Position numbers and translations under genes: made by a program. 64,000 nt of DNA, from contig NZ_JAUXZE010000032.1 in assembly GCF_030694085.1 (NCBI RefSeq), positions 1-64,000 of the forward strand, given 5' to 3'. Origin of the DNA: Tabrizicola sp. (GTDB lineage: Bacteria; Pseudomonadota; Alphaproteobacteria; Rhodobacterales; Rhodobacteraceae). The number at the start of each line of letters is the position of its first letter. Positions within the stretch are counted from its first letter, which is position 1. A model generated the notes under the pieces. That model ran no database searches. It worked only from the letters and a program-made list of their open reading frames with translations, and was not told the DNA's origin. Of this stretch, positions 26,041-35,207 are shown piece after piece.

Positions 26041-26691
26041 ATGGACAAGTCGCCCGACGCCTTCCGCACCATAAGCGAAGTCGCCGACAGCCTGGATACG
26101 CCCGCCCACGTGCTGCGCTTCTGGGAAAGCCGCTTTCCGCAGATCAAGCCGGTCAAGCGGGCCGGGGGGCGGCGCTACTACCGGCCTGCGGATGTCGCGC
26201 TGCTGACCGGGATCAAGCGCCTTTTGCATGAGGAAGGCCTGACGATCCGCGGCGTCCAGAAGATCTTGCGCGATCAGGGCGTGCGGCATGTCGCGGGGTT
26301 GTCCGACGATTCGGTCAGCATCGATGCAGGTCTTCCGACGGACACGGCGATGCCGGACGATCTTGCTGCCCTGCCGGAAGTGCCCGAGGCCGGTTTCCTT
26401 GCCGTCGACGACGAGCCGGAAGCCATTCCCGCGCCACAGGTCCCGCGTCCGCCGCTGCATCCTGCGCAGCCATCGCTCTTCGACCCGCCGCCGGCCCTGG
26501 CTCGACCCTACAGCGCAGCTGGCACACCAAAGAAGCCCACCCTGCCAGAGACAGTGACTTTTTCCAGCCTGATCAGGCGGTTGCCGCGCAATTCTACCAT
26601 GCGAAACCCAGCGCAGCTTGCCGAAGTCGTGCGCCGTCTGACGGCACTTCGCGCCCGTATGGTCGAACGTGCCGAAGGCGGCACCGGCTGA
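26041..26691 (+). CDS. MerR family transcriptional regulator
   Basis: 216 residues. The N-terminal winged helix has [22 protein letters not shown] and [21 protein letters not shown], typical of the alphaproteobacterial MerR proteins that follow ihfA. A Pro/Ala-rich linker (about 95-165) leads to a C-terminal helix with [14 protein letters not shown]. No metal-binding cysteines, so it is not a mercury-type sensor. Targets unknown; the ihfA-merR pairing is conserved. Confidence 0.9.
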   Translation: MDKSPDAFRTISEVADSLDTPAHVLRFWESRFPQIKPVKRAGGRRYYRPADVALLTGIKRLLHEEGLTIRGVQKILRDQGVRHVAGLSDDSVSIDAGLPTDTAMPDDLAALPEVPEAGFLAVDDEPEAIPAPQVPRPPLHPAQPSLFDPPPALARPYSAAGTPKKPTLPETVTFSSLIRRLPRNSTMRNPAQLAEVVRRLTALRARMVERAEGGTG

Positions 26692-26712
26692 CGACAAGAT
26701 GCGCTTTCCTGC

Positions 26713-26740
26713 TTGCACCGGCCCGGAATACCGGTATGTA
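26713..26740 (+). promoter_or_regulatory. promoter of tRNA-Pro
   Basis: TTGCAC (26713-26718), 16 bases, TATGTA (26735-26740). It ends 11 bases before the mature tRNA, so the primary transcript needs only a few bases removed by RNase P. Confidence 0.6.
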
Positions 26741-26751
26741 TCGCCCCGTGT

Positions 26752-26829
26752 CGGGCCGTAGCGCAGCCTGGTTAGCGCGTCCGTCTGGGGGGCGGGAGGT
26801 CGAGAGTTCGAATCTCTCCGGCCCGACCA
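26752..26829 (+). tRNA. tRNA-Pro(GGG)
   Basis: Acceptor arms CGGGCCG and CGGCCCG pair perfectly, the T arm has GAGAG-TTCGAAT-CTCTC, and CCA is encoded. The anticodon stem TCCGT/GCGGG (two wobble pairs) closes a seven-base loop CTGGGGG, giving anticodon GGG for CCC/CCU codons. It is 78 bases long. Confidence 0.97.
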
Positions 26830-26837
26830 TCGAAAAC

Positions 26838-26874
26838 CCGCCCGCCTGCCAACCGGCATGGCGGGCGGTTTTTT
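26838..26874 (+). terminator. intrinsic terminator after tRNA-Pro
   Basis: CCGCCCGCC (26838-26846) and GGCGGGCGG (26860-26868) form the stem, followed by six T. An ATG at 26858 that could extend the next gene lies inside this structure. Confidence 0.92.
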
Positions 26875-26911
26875 ATCCGGCCGTTCGAGGGATGGATTGG
26901 GGGGGATCGCG

Positions 26912-27991
26912 TTGACATCAGGAGTGCTGCCTGTCCAGGCCTTGCGCCAGCTGATTGCCCGGGGCGCGCTGTCCGCCCAGCCCCCGATCCGCGAAGATCA
27001 GATTCAGCCGGCCAGCCTTGATCTGCGCCTTGGCCCCGTTGCCTACCGTGTCCGCGCCTCGTTCCTGACCGGACAGGGACGCACCGTGCAGGACCGGCTT
27101 GAGGAATTCACCATGCACAAGGTGAACCTGGGCGATGGCGCCGTTCTGGAAAAGAACTGCGTCTATGTGATCCCGCTTGCGGAACGGCTTACACTGCCCC
27201 AGGGCGTCACCGCCGTCGCCAACGCGAAAAGCTCTTCCGGTCGCCTTGACCTTCTGACCCGCACCATCACCGACGGCGGCACCGAATTCGACCGCATCCC
27301 CGAGGGTTACCACGGCCCGCTTTATGCCGAAGTTTGCCCGCGCAGCTTTTCCGTCCTTGTCCGCGAAGGCCAGCGTCTGAACCAGATCCGCTTCCGCCAG
27401 GGCCAGGCGGTCCTGACCGACGCGGAGCTTGCCGCGCTGCACGCGATCGAGCCTCTCGTATCGGGCGAGGCGGTCATCTCCGAAGGCCTCGGCTTTTCGG
27501 TCGACCTCAAGCCCGCGAAAGGCACCCTTGTCGGCTACCGCGCCAAGCCGCACACCGGCGTCGTGGACCTTGACCGCATCGCCCACTACCCCGCCCCCGA
27601 CTTCTGGGAAGAGCTGCACAGCAGCGATGGTCGCATCATCCTGGACCCCGGCGCCTTTTACATCCTTGTCAGCCGCGAGGCGGTGACGATCCCACCGGAC
27701 TACGCCGCCGAGATGGCTCCCTACCTGGCCATGGTCGGGGAATTCCGCGTCCATTACGCGGGATTCTTCGACCCCGGATTCGGCCATGCTGCGGCCGGGG
27801 GCGCTGGGTCCAGGGGCGTGCTGGAAGTCCGCTGTCACGAAGCGCCTTTCGTACTGGAACACGGGCAGATCGTCGGCCGCCTGGTCTACGAACGGATGTC
27901 CGAGCGGCCCGAGACGCTGTACGGCGCGGGGATCGCCTCGAATTACCAGGGCCAGGGGCTGAAGCTCGCCAAGCAATTCCGGTCGGCCTGA
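26912..27991 (+). CDS. dcd: 2'-deoxycytidine 5'-triphosphate deaminase, long two-domain form
   Basis: 359 residues, about twice the length of E. coli Dcd. Two dUTPase-fold halves are visible: the first with IQPASLDLRLG and ANAKSSSGRLDLLTRTITDG (near 100-125), the second with DPGAFYILVSREAV and EFRVHYAGFFDPGFG. This tandem form is typical of alphaproteobacteria. It turns dCTP into dUTP for dTMP synthesis. I chose TTG 26912, which follows GGGGGGAT and gives the usual TSGVLPVQALR start; GTG 26924 is possible. ATG 26858 is rejected because it is inside the tRNA terminator. Confidence 0.88.
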   Translation: MTSGVLPVQALRQLIARGALSAQPPIREDQIQPASLDLRLGPVAYRVRASFLTGQGRTVQDRLEEFTMHKVNLGDGAVLEKNCVYVIPLAERLTLPQGVTAVANAKSSSGRLDLLTRTITDGGTEFDRIPEGYHGPLYAEVCPRSFSVLVREGQRLNQIRFRQGQAVLTDAELAALHAIEPLVSGEAVISEGLGFSVDLKPAKGTLVGYRAKPHTGVVDLDRIAHYPAPDFWEELHSSDGRIILDPGAFYILVSREAVTIPPDYAAEMAPYLAMVGEFRVHYAGFFDPGFGHAAAGGAGSRGVLEVRCHEAPFVLEHGQIVGRLVYERMSERPETLYGAGIASNYQGQGLKLAKQFRSA

Positions 27992-28039
27992 CGCGCCATT
28001 TGTGCTAGACTTGTCGCTGAGGGACCAGGAGGGGTGCCG

Positions 28040-28513
28040 ATGCGGGCCGCGCGCTGGCAGGGTCTGGTGGCAGGCATAACGGCCTTTCTGACCGCCCTGC
28101 CCGTCTGTGCCAACCGCCTGACATTCGACGTGCGCCCTGACCCCCTGCCCGATCACGCCGTCGCCTGCTCGGTTGCGTTGACGGACGGCTGGATCAGCCT
28201 GGTGCGGATCAAGGGGTTTGGTATGCCCGCGCCGCAACCGTTCCGCTGGCGGACCACCCAGACAGAAGAGGCCGCCCTTCTGGCCGCGTTGGAAGCTTTC
28301 GTCTATGGTGATCCACGATCAGTCGAGGCTTACCATTCCCGCCCGCCCGCTCCGCCCTTCGTCAGCGTGACCTGGATGACCTCACTGGATGGAGAGCTGG
28401 CCTCGGGCCTCTACCTCCAGCCCGGCCTGCACCTGCCCCGTGTGCTTGCGTCCAGTCTGGAGTCGCTCGGACTTGACCACGCGTGCGGCCTTAGCGCCAC
28501 AACCGGCGGGTAG
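28040..28513 (+). CDS. secreted protein of unknown function
   Basis: 157 residues with a signal peptide (LVAGITAFLTALPVCA). The mature part holds WISLVRIKGFG, a conserved-looking TTQTEEAALLAALEAF and VSVTWMTSLDGELASGLYL, which suggests a small mixed alpha/beta domain. I recognise no family. ATG 28040 follows AGGAGGGG at six bases. It overlaps the convergent small gene by 23 bases. Confidence 0.65.
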   Translation: MRAARWQGLVAGITAFLTALPVCANRLTFDVRPDPLPDHAVACSVALTDGWISLVRIKGFGMPAPQPFRWRTTQTEEAALLAALEAFVYGDPRSVEAYHSRPPAPPFVSVTWMTSLDGELASGLYLQPGLHLPRVLASSLESLGLDHACGLSATTGG

Positions 28514-28691
28514 CCTTCGAGATTTCCTTCGCCCGCTGTGCCAGTTCGCGCCCCTTCTTGGCTTGCTCGCGTTCTTCGGGGGTCATCTCGGCTTCGGGTT
28601 TACCGCGGCTGGCGGCATAGTTGATGCCCGCGTCCACGGCGCTGCGGACGAACATCTTCGTCAGCATGCTGAAAAGGCCGTTCAGATTCAT
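28491..28691 (-). CDS. small conserved-looking protein of unknown function
   Basis: 66 residues: FSMLTKMFVRSAVDAGINYAA could be an amphipathic helix, followed by a highly charged EMTPEEREQAKKGRELAQRA stretch. The strong AGGAGGGG four bases before ATG 28691 supports translation. It lies 76 bases downstream of scpB on the same strand and may be the last gene of that operon. Confidence 0.6.
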   Translation of the reverse strand: MNLNGLFSMLTKMFVRSAVDAGINYAASRGKPEAEMTPEEREQAKKGRELAQRAKEISKATRRLWR

Positions 28692-28767
28692 CCGCCCCTC
28701 CTGTCGGCCGCCTGCCTGATATGGCGCAGCCCTTGGCAAAAACCAGATCGCCGCGCATGCGGGCGGG

Positions 28768-29406
28768 TCAATCCTCAAAAAGCTCGCTCTGGCCGGTCGT
28801 GGCTTCCTCGTCCTCGTCCCCGGTCGCCCCCTGGCCCGGTAAGGGTCGGCTGTCCAGAAGCCCTGCGGCCCGCAACTCCTTCAGCCCGGGCAGGTCGCGC
28901 GCCGATTCCAGGCCGAAGTGGTCCAGAAACTGCTCCGTCACCACAAAGGTCACCGGCCGCCCAGGTGTCATCCGCCGCCGTCCCAGTCGAATCCACTCCA
29001 GCTCCATCAGCTGATCCACTGTCCCACGGCTGACCGCCACGCCACGGATTTCCTCGATTTCGGCCCGCGTCACCGGCTGGTGATAGGCCACGATCGCCAG
29101 CGTCTCGATCGCGGCACGCGACAGCTTGCGCACCTCAACCGTCTCACGCCGCATCAGGAACCCCAGGTCCGCCGCCGTGCGGAAGGCGTAAGCATCCCCG
29201 ACCTTGACCAGGTTCACCCCCCGCCCGTCATAGCGCTTGCGCAGATGCATCAAAGCCTCGGCAGGGTCGGCGCCATGCGGCATCCGAGCTTCCAGTTCGG
29301 CCAGCGTCACCGGCTCGGCTGACGCGAACAGGATCGCCTCGACCATCCGCTCCTGCTCGCCCATCGGGGGCGCATCGAAGAGGCTCTCTTCGCTTTGCTC
29401 GGTCAT
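28768..29406 (-). CDS. scpB: segregation and condensation protein B
   Basis: 212 residues with two winged-helix domains: ERMVEAILFASAEPVT, then ALMHLRKRYDGRGVNLV, FRTAADLGFLM, AAIETLAIVAYHQPVTRAEIEEIRG and SRGTVDQLMELEWI. ScpB dimers bind ScpA in the SMC complex that compacts and segregates the chromosome. The start overlaps the scpA stop; ATG 29409 directly before ATG 29406 is equally possible. The C-terminal tail is acidic. Confidence 0.95.
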   Translation of the reverse strand: MTEQSEESLFDAPPMGEQERMVEAILFASAEPVTLAELEARMPHGADPAEALMHLRKRYDGRGVNLVKVGDAYAFRTAADLGFLMRRETVEVRKLSRAAIETLAIVAYHQPVTRAEIEEIRGVAVSRGTVDQLMELEWIRLGRRRMTPGRPVTFVVTEQFLDHFGLESARDLPGLKELRAAGLLDSRPLPGQGATGDEDEEATTGQSELFED

Positions 29407-30197
29407 CATCCGTCCTTCCGGCGCAACTCGATCGGCGCAAAGGTCTCGCCCTGCCGCAACACCACCTGCCCCCGCTTCGCCATCTCCAGCACCGCCGCGA
29501 AATGCGCCGCCAGCGAGGACCGCCGCGCCATTGGCGTGCCATCCCACCCGTCCGGCAGGAAGCTGACCAGCGTCGCCCAGTCGCCCACGTAACCGATCAG
29601 TCCCCGCATCCGGTCCAGCGCCTGCTCCATCGTGTAGATGTGTTCACGGTCCAGCACGAAGGGCCGGAACTCGTCCTTGGTGCGGATCTGCGCATAGGCG
29701 CGCATCAGGTCCAGCAGCGTCGCGGTGTAGCTTACCTTGCGAAGGTGCGTCAGGTCCTCAGGGATTCCGCGCGCGAAGAAATCCCGGCCCAGTTGATCGC
29801 GCCCCATCAGCCGCGCCGCCGCGTCACGCATTGCCTGCAACCGTTCCAGCTGGAACGCCAGATGCGCCGCCAGGTCTTCCGCCGACGGCCCCGCCTCGCC
29901 CGGCTCCGGCGGCAGCAAAAGCCGCGACTTCAGGAAGGCCAGCCAGGCCGCCATCACCAGATAGTCCGCCGCAAGCTCGATCCGCAGGCTCCGCGCCTTC
30001 TCGACGAAGCCCAGATACTGCTCGGCCAGTTGCAGGACCGAAATCTTCCGCAGGTCGACCTTCTGCGTGCGAGAAAGGGTCAACAGCAGGTCCAGCGGCC
30101 CCTCGAACCCGTCCACATCGATGATCAGAGCTTCAGCCGCCAGCCGATCCTCCGGCGCGATGCGCTCGGGCTGCTCCCAGGCGTCTTCGTCAGCCAT
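29406..30197 (-). CDS. scpA: segregation and condensation protein A (kleisin)
   Basis: 263 residues with the kleisin N-terminus VDGFEGPLDLLLTLSRTQKVDLRKISVLQ split across the SMC-binding helices, a central EYLVMAAWLAF-type segment (ADYLVMAAWLAFLKSRLLLP) and the winged helix AVLEMAKRGQVVLRQ at the end. It bridges the SMC heads. ATG 30197 overlaps the nagZ stop by eight bases; another in-frame ATG at 30230 would extend further into nagZ. Confidence 0.95.
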   Translation of the reverse strand: MADEDAWEQPERIAPEDRLAAEALIIDVDGFEGPLDLLLTLSRTQKVDLRKISVLQLAEQYLGFVEKARSLRIELAADYLVMAAWLAFLKSRLLLPPEPGEAGPSAEDLAAHLAFQLERLQAMRDAAARLMGRDQLGRDFFARGIPEDLTHLRKVSYTATLLDLMRAYAQIRTKDEFRPFVLDREHIYTMEQALDRMRGLIGYVGDWATLVSFLPDGWDGTPMARRSSLAAHFAAVLEMAKRGQVVLRQGETFAPIELRRKDG

Positions 30198-31185
30198 GCG
30201 CCAGCTCGGACAAGGCGGCCTCGACATCAACGGTAGCCGGACGCCGCGCAGCCACCGCCGCTTCAGCCCGAGCGCGAGCCTTGGGGCCCATCACACCTGC
30301 CGCACCCGCGACCGCAACCATCTCGGCCATGTCGCCCTTGCAGTGGAGAGCGATGTCCACCCCCGCCGCGATGGTCCGCGCCGTGCGTTCGGCCAGCGTC
30401 CCGGACAAGGCCTGCATGTTCAGGTCGTCCGACATCAGCAGACCCTGGAAGCCGATCTCCTCGCGGATCACCCGGATCATCGTTGGCGACTGAGTCGCTG
30501 GCCGTTCTGCATCCAGCGCCGCAAAGACCAGATGTGCCGTCATTGCCATCGGCAGGTCGCGCAAGGCCCGGAAAGGCGCGAAATCGACCAGGGTCAGCTC
30601 GTCCACCGACACATCCACTGTCGGCAAGTCGTGGTGCGTGTCCACGTGGCTCAACCCATGCCCCGGCATGTGCTTCATTACCGGCAGCACGCCCCCTGCC
30701 ATCAGCCCCTCGGCCACCGCCCGTCCGATCCGCGCGACGGTTTCAGGGTCGCGCCCGTAGCAGCGGTTCATCAGGAAGGGATGCGTTGCGGGCCGCACCA
30801 CGTCCAGCGTCGGGATGCAGTCGGCGTCGATCCCTACCTCCCGAAGCTCCGCCGCGATCACCGAAGCCCGCAGCCGCATCACCCGTTCCGCCGCCTCGAC
30901 CGACCCCGCCCCATCCACCGTATCCAGCGGAGGCGTCCACTCGCGCCAGTGCGGAGCGCGCAACCGCTGCACCCGCCCGCCTTCCTGATCCACCAGGATC
31001 GGAGCCTGCCAACCCACCGCCTCGCGCAGGTCGGATGTCAGCCGCCGCACCTGATCCGGGTCCTCGACGTTCCGCGCGAACAGGATGAAGCCGAACGGAT
31101 CGGCGTCACGAAAAAAGGCACATTCTTCGGGCAACAGCGTCGGCCCGGCGCAGCCGAAGATCACAGCGCCCTGGCCCACGGTCAT
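30190..31185 (-). CDS. nagZ: beta-N-acetylhexosaminidase
   Basis: 331 residues, GH3 family, with VDQEGGRVQRL, the catalytic loop KHMPGHGLSHVDTHHDLP (His/Asp acid-base dyad) and SDDLNMQALSG with the nucleophile Asp. NagZ removes GlcNAc from anhydro-muropeptides in the cytosol during peptidoglycan recycling. The start overlaps the SPOR gene stop in ATGA. Operon with a SPOR-domain protein upstream and scpAB downstream, an order common in Rhodobacteraceae. Confidence 0.96.
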   Translation of the reverse strand: MTVGQGAVIFGCAGPTLLPEECAFFRDADPFGFILFARNVEDPDQVRRLTSDLREAVGWQAPILVDQEGGRVQRLRAPHWREWTPPLDTVDGAGSVEAAERVMRLRASVIAAELREVGIDADCIPTLDVVRPATHPFLMNRCYGRDPETVARIGRAVAEGLMAGGVLPVMKHMPGHGLSHVDTHHDLPTVDVSVDELTLVDFAPFRALRDLPMAMTAHLVFAALDAERPATQSPTMIRVIREEIGFQGLLMSDDLNMQALSGTLAERTARTIAAGVDIALHCKGDMAEMVAVAGAAGVMGPKARARAEAAVAARRPATVDVEAALSELAHG

Positions 31186-32162
31186 TTGTGCGGCACCGGG
31201 ATGCAGACGGAATTTTCCGTAACGAAGGCGGAACAGAACCGCCGGGCGTCATCCTCACCCTCGAAGCCATGCGCCCGCAGGCGGTAAAAGGTCCGCCCCC
31301 CGCTTTCCGCCGGTTGCACCACCATCGCCTTTGCCGCCATCAGCTCGCCAAAGCGGCCCTGCAACCGGGTCCATTCGGCCCGCGCCTCCTCGATCGTGTC
31401 GAACGTGCCGAACTGCACCAGCCGGGTGCCAGGGGTCAGCGTCGCAGGGTCTACTTCGTTCGGGGCTGGCAAGGATTTGGCCGCCTGTGCGACGGAAACC
31501 GCCCCGGCCCGCGCGCCAGGGCGGGCCTTTGGCCGGATCGAGACGGTGATCGCGCCCTCGGGTGCCGGGTCGGTCGGCAGCTCCAACACAAGCGTATCCG
31601 CCACGGGGTCTTCGACCGGGAACTCGCCCAGCGCCTCGGCCAGGGCGGCATCGATGGCAACTTCGGTCGGTGTCGCGCTTTCTGTGGGCGGCGTCGCCGC
31701 CAGCGCCAGATCGGCATTGGCCGTCAGCGCCGACACCGGGGCCGAGGCTTCCTCCAACTCGGGCACCGCAGTTGCGCCCAGGCCGGCTGTATCTTCGGGC
31801 GCAAGCTCAACCGGGCGCGGCGCCAGCACCAGTTTCTCCGGCGGTGGTGCGGCGATCCCGACTGCGGCCACTGCGTTCACGGCAAGCCCCTGGTGATCGG
31901 CAATTTCCCCACCCGGGTCCTCGGGCGCGATCCGCATCGGGCCCTCCATCGCCTGAATCACCGGCACGCCGCGCACGTCGCGCACCGCCAGTTGATACCC
32001 CCAGACGCCCAGGCCCACGACAAGGGCCAGCGAGGTGACGGCACCTGCGATATTGATCGTGCGTTGCACTTTGCGGGCGTCGAGGATTTCCCTTGCACCC
32101 TGCCGTGCAGGCTCCTCCCGATGAGAGTAGCCGCCGCCGAAGTCATAATCCGCGTCCGCCAT
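31182..32162 (-). CDS. SPOR domain membrane protein
   Basis: 326 residues. One transmembrane helix near 45-62 (AGAVTSLALVVGLGVWGY) with the N-terminus in the cytosol, a long Ala/Pro/Glu-rich periplasmic linker, then a C-terminal SPOR domain from LVQFGTFDTIEEARAEW to the end. SPOR domains bind denuded glycan strands at division septa. ATG 32162 follows AGGGGCAGCAG; an open stretch of 41 codons upstream overlaps argS downstream DNA. It belongs with nagZ and scpAB. Confidence 0.9.
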   Translation of the reverse strand: MADADYDFGGGYSHREEPARQGAREILDARKVQRTINIAGAVTSLALVVGLGVWGYQLAVRDVRGVPVIQAMEGPMRIAPEDPGGEIADHQGLAVNAVAAVGIAAPPPEKLVLAPRPVELAPEDTAGLGATAVPELEEASAPVSALTANADLALAATPPTESATPTEVAIDAALAEALGEFPVEDPVADTLVLELPTDPAPEGAITVSIRPKARPGARAGAVSVAQAAKSLPAPNEVDPATLTPGTRLVQFGTFDTIEEARAEWTRLQGRFGELMAAKAMVVQPAESGGRTFYRLRAHGFEGEDDARRFCSAFVTENSVCIPVPHK

Positions 32163-32233
32163 CTGCTGCCCCTGCCTGCGAGACGGTTGATCCGCCCCTG
32201 CAATACGCCTCGTTTCCAGCGGGGCGCCGTTGG

Positions 32234-33976
32234 TCAGCGCATTTCCTCGACCGGAGTGACGCCAAGGATACCAAGGCCTGCGCAAATAACAACGCCCACG
32301 GCCCGGACAAGGGCGATTTTCGCCGCAGAAATTGCGGTATCGCCCTGGATGAACCGCAAGCTGTCGTCATCGTTGCCCTTGTTCCACAATCCGTGGAAGT
32401 CCGAGGCGAGTTCGTAGAGGTAGAAGGCCACCCGGTGCGGCTCGTGCCCCTTGGCGGCGATTTCGACCAGCCGGGGCCATTCGCCCAGCTTGCGGATCAC
32501 TTCCAGTTCCGCCTCATGCCCCAGATGGGTCAGGTGTGATGCGGAAAGCGAGGCATCGCTCACGTCCAGGCCAGCGTCCCGCGCTTTCCGCAGGATGCTG
32601 TTGATCCGGGCATTGGCGTATTGCACGTAGAAGACCGGGTTGTCCTTCGACTGCTCTGTCACCTTGTCGAAGTCGAAGTCCAGTGCCACATCGTTCTTCC
32701 GGGTCAGCATGACGAAACGGACGACATCCGGCCCGACCTCCTCGATCAGGTCGCGCAGCGTGACGAAGGTGCCGGCCCGCTTCGACATCTTGACGATCTG
32801 CCCGCCCTTCAGCAGCTTCACCAGCTGGATCAGCTTGATGTCCAGCGTGACCCGGTTCTCCGACAGCGCGCTGACCACGGCCTTCAGCCGCTTCACGTAG
32901 CCCGAGTGATCCGCGCCGAATATGTTGATCAGCTCATCGAACCCGCGCTGCACCTTGTTGTAGTGGTACGCGATGTCGGGGGCGAAATAGGTCCACGAGC
33001 CATCGGACTTCTGCACCGGGCGGTCCTGGTCATCCCCGAACTCGGTGGAGCGGAACAGCGTCTGCTCGCGCGCCTCCCAATCCTCGGGCGCCTTGCCCTT
33101 CGGCGGCTCCAGCGTGCCTTGGTAGATCAGGCCCAGCTTGCGCAGGCGTTCGATCGCCGCCTCGATCTGGCCCGTGCCATAAAGCGCCTTCTCCGAGGAA
33201 TAGACGTCCATCTTGACGCCCAGTGCGGCCAGATCCCCGCGGATCATTTCCATCATCATGTCGGTTGAGAAAACTCGCACATCCGCCAGCCAGACACTTT
33301 CGGGCTGGTCCAGGAGGCTGTCGCCATGCTTGGCCTTCAATGCCTCGCCCACCGGGATCAGATAGTCGCCGGGGTACAGCCCCTCGGCGATCTCCGGCGA
33401 AAGCCCATGCGCCTCGCGGTAGCGCTCATAGGCGCTGCGGGCCAACACATCGACCTGCCCGCCCCCGTCGTTGATGTAGTATTCCCGCGTGACTTCGAAC
33501 CCGGCATAGGCAAGCAGCGCCGCCAGCGCATCGCCCACGACCGCACCCCGCGCGTGCGCCACATGCATCGGCCCCGTCGGGTTGGCGCTGACGAACTCCA
33601 CGTTGACCTTGCGTCCCTGACCCAGCGACGACCGGCCATACCCGGTTCCCTGCTCCAAAACCGCGCGCACCAACCCCTGCCAGGCCGCAGGCTCCAGCCG
33701 CAGGTTCAGGAACCCCGGCCCCGCCACATCCGCCCCCGCGACACGAGGGTCCGCCATCAACCGCGCCGCCAGCGCATCGGCAATCGCGCGCGGAGCCATC
33801 CCCGCGGGCTTTGCCAGCACCATCGCCGCATTGGTCGCCATCTCGCCATGCCCCTGATCGCGCGGCGGCTCCACCGCCACGGCAGCAAGGTCCAACCCCG
33901 CAGGCAGCACCCCAGAAGCCATCAGCCCCTGCAATTCGGCCACCACAAGCTCACGGATATCGGCGAACAGGTTCAT
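32234..33976 (-). CDS. argS: arginyl-tRNA synthetase
   Basis: 580 residues, class I synthetase. The HIGH motif appears as HVAH in [18 protein letters not shown], the usual arginyl form, and KMSKRAGTF is the KMSKS loop. The C-terminal DALR anticodon-binding domain starts near 455. It charges tRNA-Arg and needs the tRNA for amino acid activation. ATG 33976 follows AGAGGATGTG; upstream codons are open but lack a ribosome site. 71 bases before the SPOR gene. Confidence 0.97.
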   Translation of the reverse strand: MNLFADIRELVVAELQGLMASGVLPAGLDLAAVAVEPPRDQGHGEMATNAAMVLAKPAGMAPRAIADALAARLMADPRVAGADVAGPGFLNLRLEPAAWQGLVRAVLEQGTGYGRSSLGQGRKVNVEFVSANPTGPMHVAHARGAVVGDALAALLAYAGFEVTREYYINDGGGQVDVLARSAYERYREAHGLSPEIAEGLYPGDYLIPVGEALKAKHGDSLLDQPESVWLADVRVFSTDMMMEMIRGDLAALGVKMDVYSSEKALYGTGQIEAAIERLRKLGLIYQGTLEPPKGKAPEDWEAREQTLFRSTEFGDDQDRPVQKSDGSWTYFAPDIAYHYNKVQRGFDELINIFGADHSGYVKRLKAVVSALSENRVTLDIKLIQLVKLLKGGQIVKMSKRAGTFVTLRDLIEEVGPDVVRFVMLTRKNDVALDFDFDKVTEQSKDNPVFYVQYANARINSILRKARDAGLDVSDASLSASHLTHLGHEAELEVIRKLGEWPRLVEIAAKGHEPHRVAFYLYELASDFHGLWNKGNDDDSLRFIQGDTAISAAKIALVRAVGVVICAGLGILGVTPVEEMR

Positions 33977-34045
33977 TTGATCACATCCTCTGATGCCCAA
34001 GGCCATGCCAGAGGCCCGATCAGAGGTCAAGGATCGGCGGCAGGT

Positions 34046-34522
34046 TCACTCCCGCCGCCACTCCTCCAGCGCCGCATTCTCCTCGGGCACCGCACCCGCC
34101 GCCGCAAACGGAGACACGACCGCCCGGTTACGGAAGTAATGCGTCTCCCGTGCGCCAAAGTAGAAGGCGACGATGGCCCCCAAGAGCCACCACAACGGCT
34201 CGGGCACCGCGTTCAGCCCGACCATCCGCTGCGCAAATGCCACCGGGTCCACCATCGCATAGGTGAAAAGCCCCAGCGTACCGAACGCCAGACAAGGCCG
34301 CGGCAGCCGGTTCAGCCCGTTCACCATCCGGTCAAACCAGGACAGCGCCGGATGCTGATACTCTTCCCCCAACTGCCGCAAGGCCGCCATCTGCGCCTCG
34401 GCCGACAACTCCATCCGCTTGGTGGCCGAAGGGACGAAGATCTCCGCCACCCCCTGCGCGGCTTGCCCCAACGCGGACACCGCAGCCGGGGTCCCGATCA
34501 ACTTGCCGATCATCCCCCCCAT
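34046..34522 (-). CDS. three-transmembrane holin, GTA lysis type
   Basis: 158 residues of the 3TM holin family. Hydrophobic segments lie near 8-28, 74-97 (PCLAFGTLGLFTYAM) and 108-124 (PLWWLLGAIVAFYFG). It follows an endolysin gene with four bases between. In Rhodobacter capsulatus an equivalent pair, located apart from the GTA structural cluster, releases the gene transfer agent. Holins form membrane lesions that let endolysin reach the wall. Start ATG 34522 follows AGGAT; no other phage genes are around, which argues for GTA rather than prophage origin. Confidence 0.8.
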   Translation of the reverse strand: MGGMIGKLIGTPAAVSALGQAAQGVAEIFVPSATKRMELSAEAQMAALRQLGEEYQHPALSWFDRMVNGLNRLPRPCLAFGTLGLFTYAMVDPVAFAQRMVGLNAVPEPLWWLLGAIVAFYFGARETHYFRNRAVVSPFAAAGAVPEENAALEEWRRE

Positions 34523-34526
34523 GATC

Positions 34527-35138
34527 CTAGCCCCATGCCGCCACCCGCGCCGCGTGCTGCGCCGCCGTCAGGTGGTACTTCGCCGAGATGAACTCCTCGG
34601 CCCGCACGATCCAGCCACCCTTCCCGCCATCCTTCCGCCGCGCGAACTTCCGGCTCGCCGGGCGCCTGTCTGCAATCGCATAATAGTAGTTGCGCCTTGC
34701 GATCCCGTAGGCATCCGGCAGATGCGTCGGCGCCGCCTCATAAGCCATCTGCGCCGCCCGGATCGTCTGAGGCCCGATAGCCCCGTCCGCGTCACAAGGA
34801 AACCCCATGTCGCTCAGCAACCGCTGCAGGATTTTCACCGCATTGCCCCCGGCATTGACATACATGTCGAAGACGGATGCCTGCAGCGCCTCCGGCAACG
34901 CCGCGATTCCAGGCCCCTCGAAATAGTGCTTGAGGTAGATCTCGACCGCTTGCTTGCGGGTCAGGGCCCGCACGTCTGCCACGTCGATCCGCTTGTCGCG
35001 GTTCACGTCGATCCCAAGGCGACGCAGGGTATGGATCGTCACTCCGTGGTTCGTGGCCCCCCCCGGATCATCCGGGTCGTTCACGAACCCACCCTCACGG
35101 GCCACGATTTCTTCGGCAATCTGACGGACATCCGGCAT
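34527..35138 (-). CDS. glycoside hydrolase family 108 endolysin (N-acetylmuramidase), GTA lysis type
   Basis: 203 residues. The N-terminal GH108 lysozyme domain has AREGGFVNDPDDPGGATNHG with catalytic Glu15; from about 95 on is a PG_binding_3 domain with VKILQRLLSDMGFPCDADG. No signal peptide, so it needs the adjacent holin. ATG 35138 follows AAAGGGGG at six bases; starts nine codons upstream are less likely. An Asp-rich DVNRDKRIDVADV loop could bind calcium. Upstream is a palindrome with TTAAC (35177-35188). Confidence 0.88.
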   Translation of the reverse strand: MPDVRQIAEEIVAREGGFVNDPDDPGGATNHGVTIHTLRRLGIDVNRDKRIDVADVRALTRKQAVEIYLKHYFEGPGIAALPEALQASVFDMYVNAGGNAVKILQRLLSDMGFPCDADGAIGPQTIRAAQMAYEAAPTHLPDAYGIARRNYYYAIADRRPASRKFARRKDGGKGGWIVRAEEFISAKYHLTAAQHAARVAAWG

Positions 35139-35176
35139 CGGCAACCCCCTTTGCAACGGGGGCAACCTCGCAAACC

Positions 35177-35188
35177 GGCGTTAACGCC
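35177..35188. promoter_or_regulatory. 12-bp palindrome GGCGTTAACGCC before the endolysin gene
   Basis: It sits 39 bases upstream of the endolysin start within a 69-base gap. It contains TTAAC, the half-site of CtrA, a known GTA regulator in Rhodobacter, but only once, so CtrA binding is doubtful. It might be the operator of another GTA regulator. Confidence 0.3.
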
Positions 35189-35207
35189 GCCCGACCACGG
35201 CGCGCGC

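Noticed and set aside
26858..26911. ATG 26858 as the start of dcd
   Set aside because: It is inside the stem-loop of the tRNA-Pro terminator and has no ribosome site; TTG 26912 fits better.
34046..35138. Prophage remnant around the holin and endolysin genes
   Set aside because: No integrase, terminase, capsid or tail gene and no attachment-site repeat is seen; neighbours are housekeeping genes.
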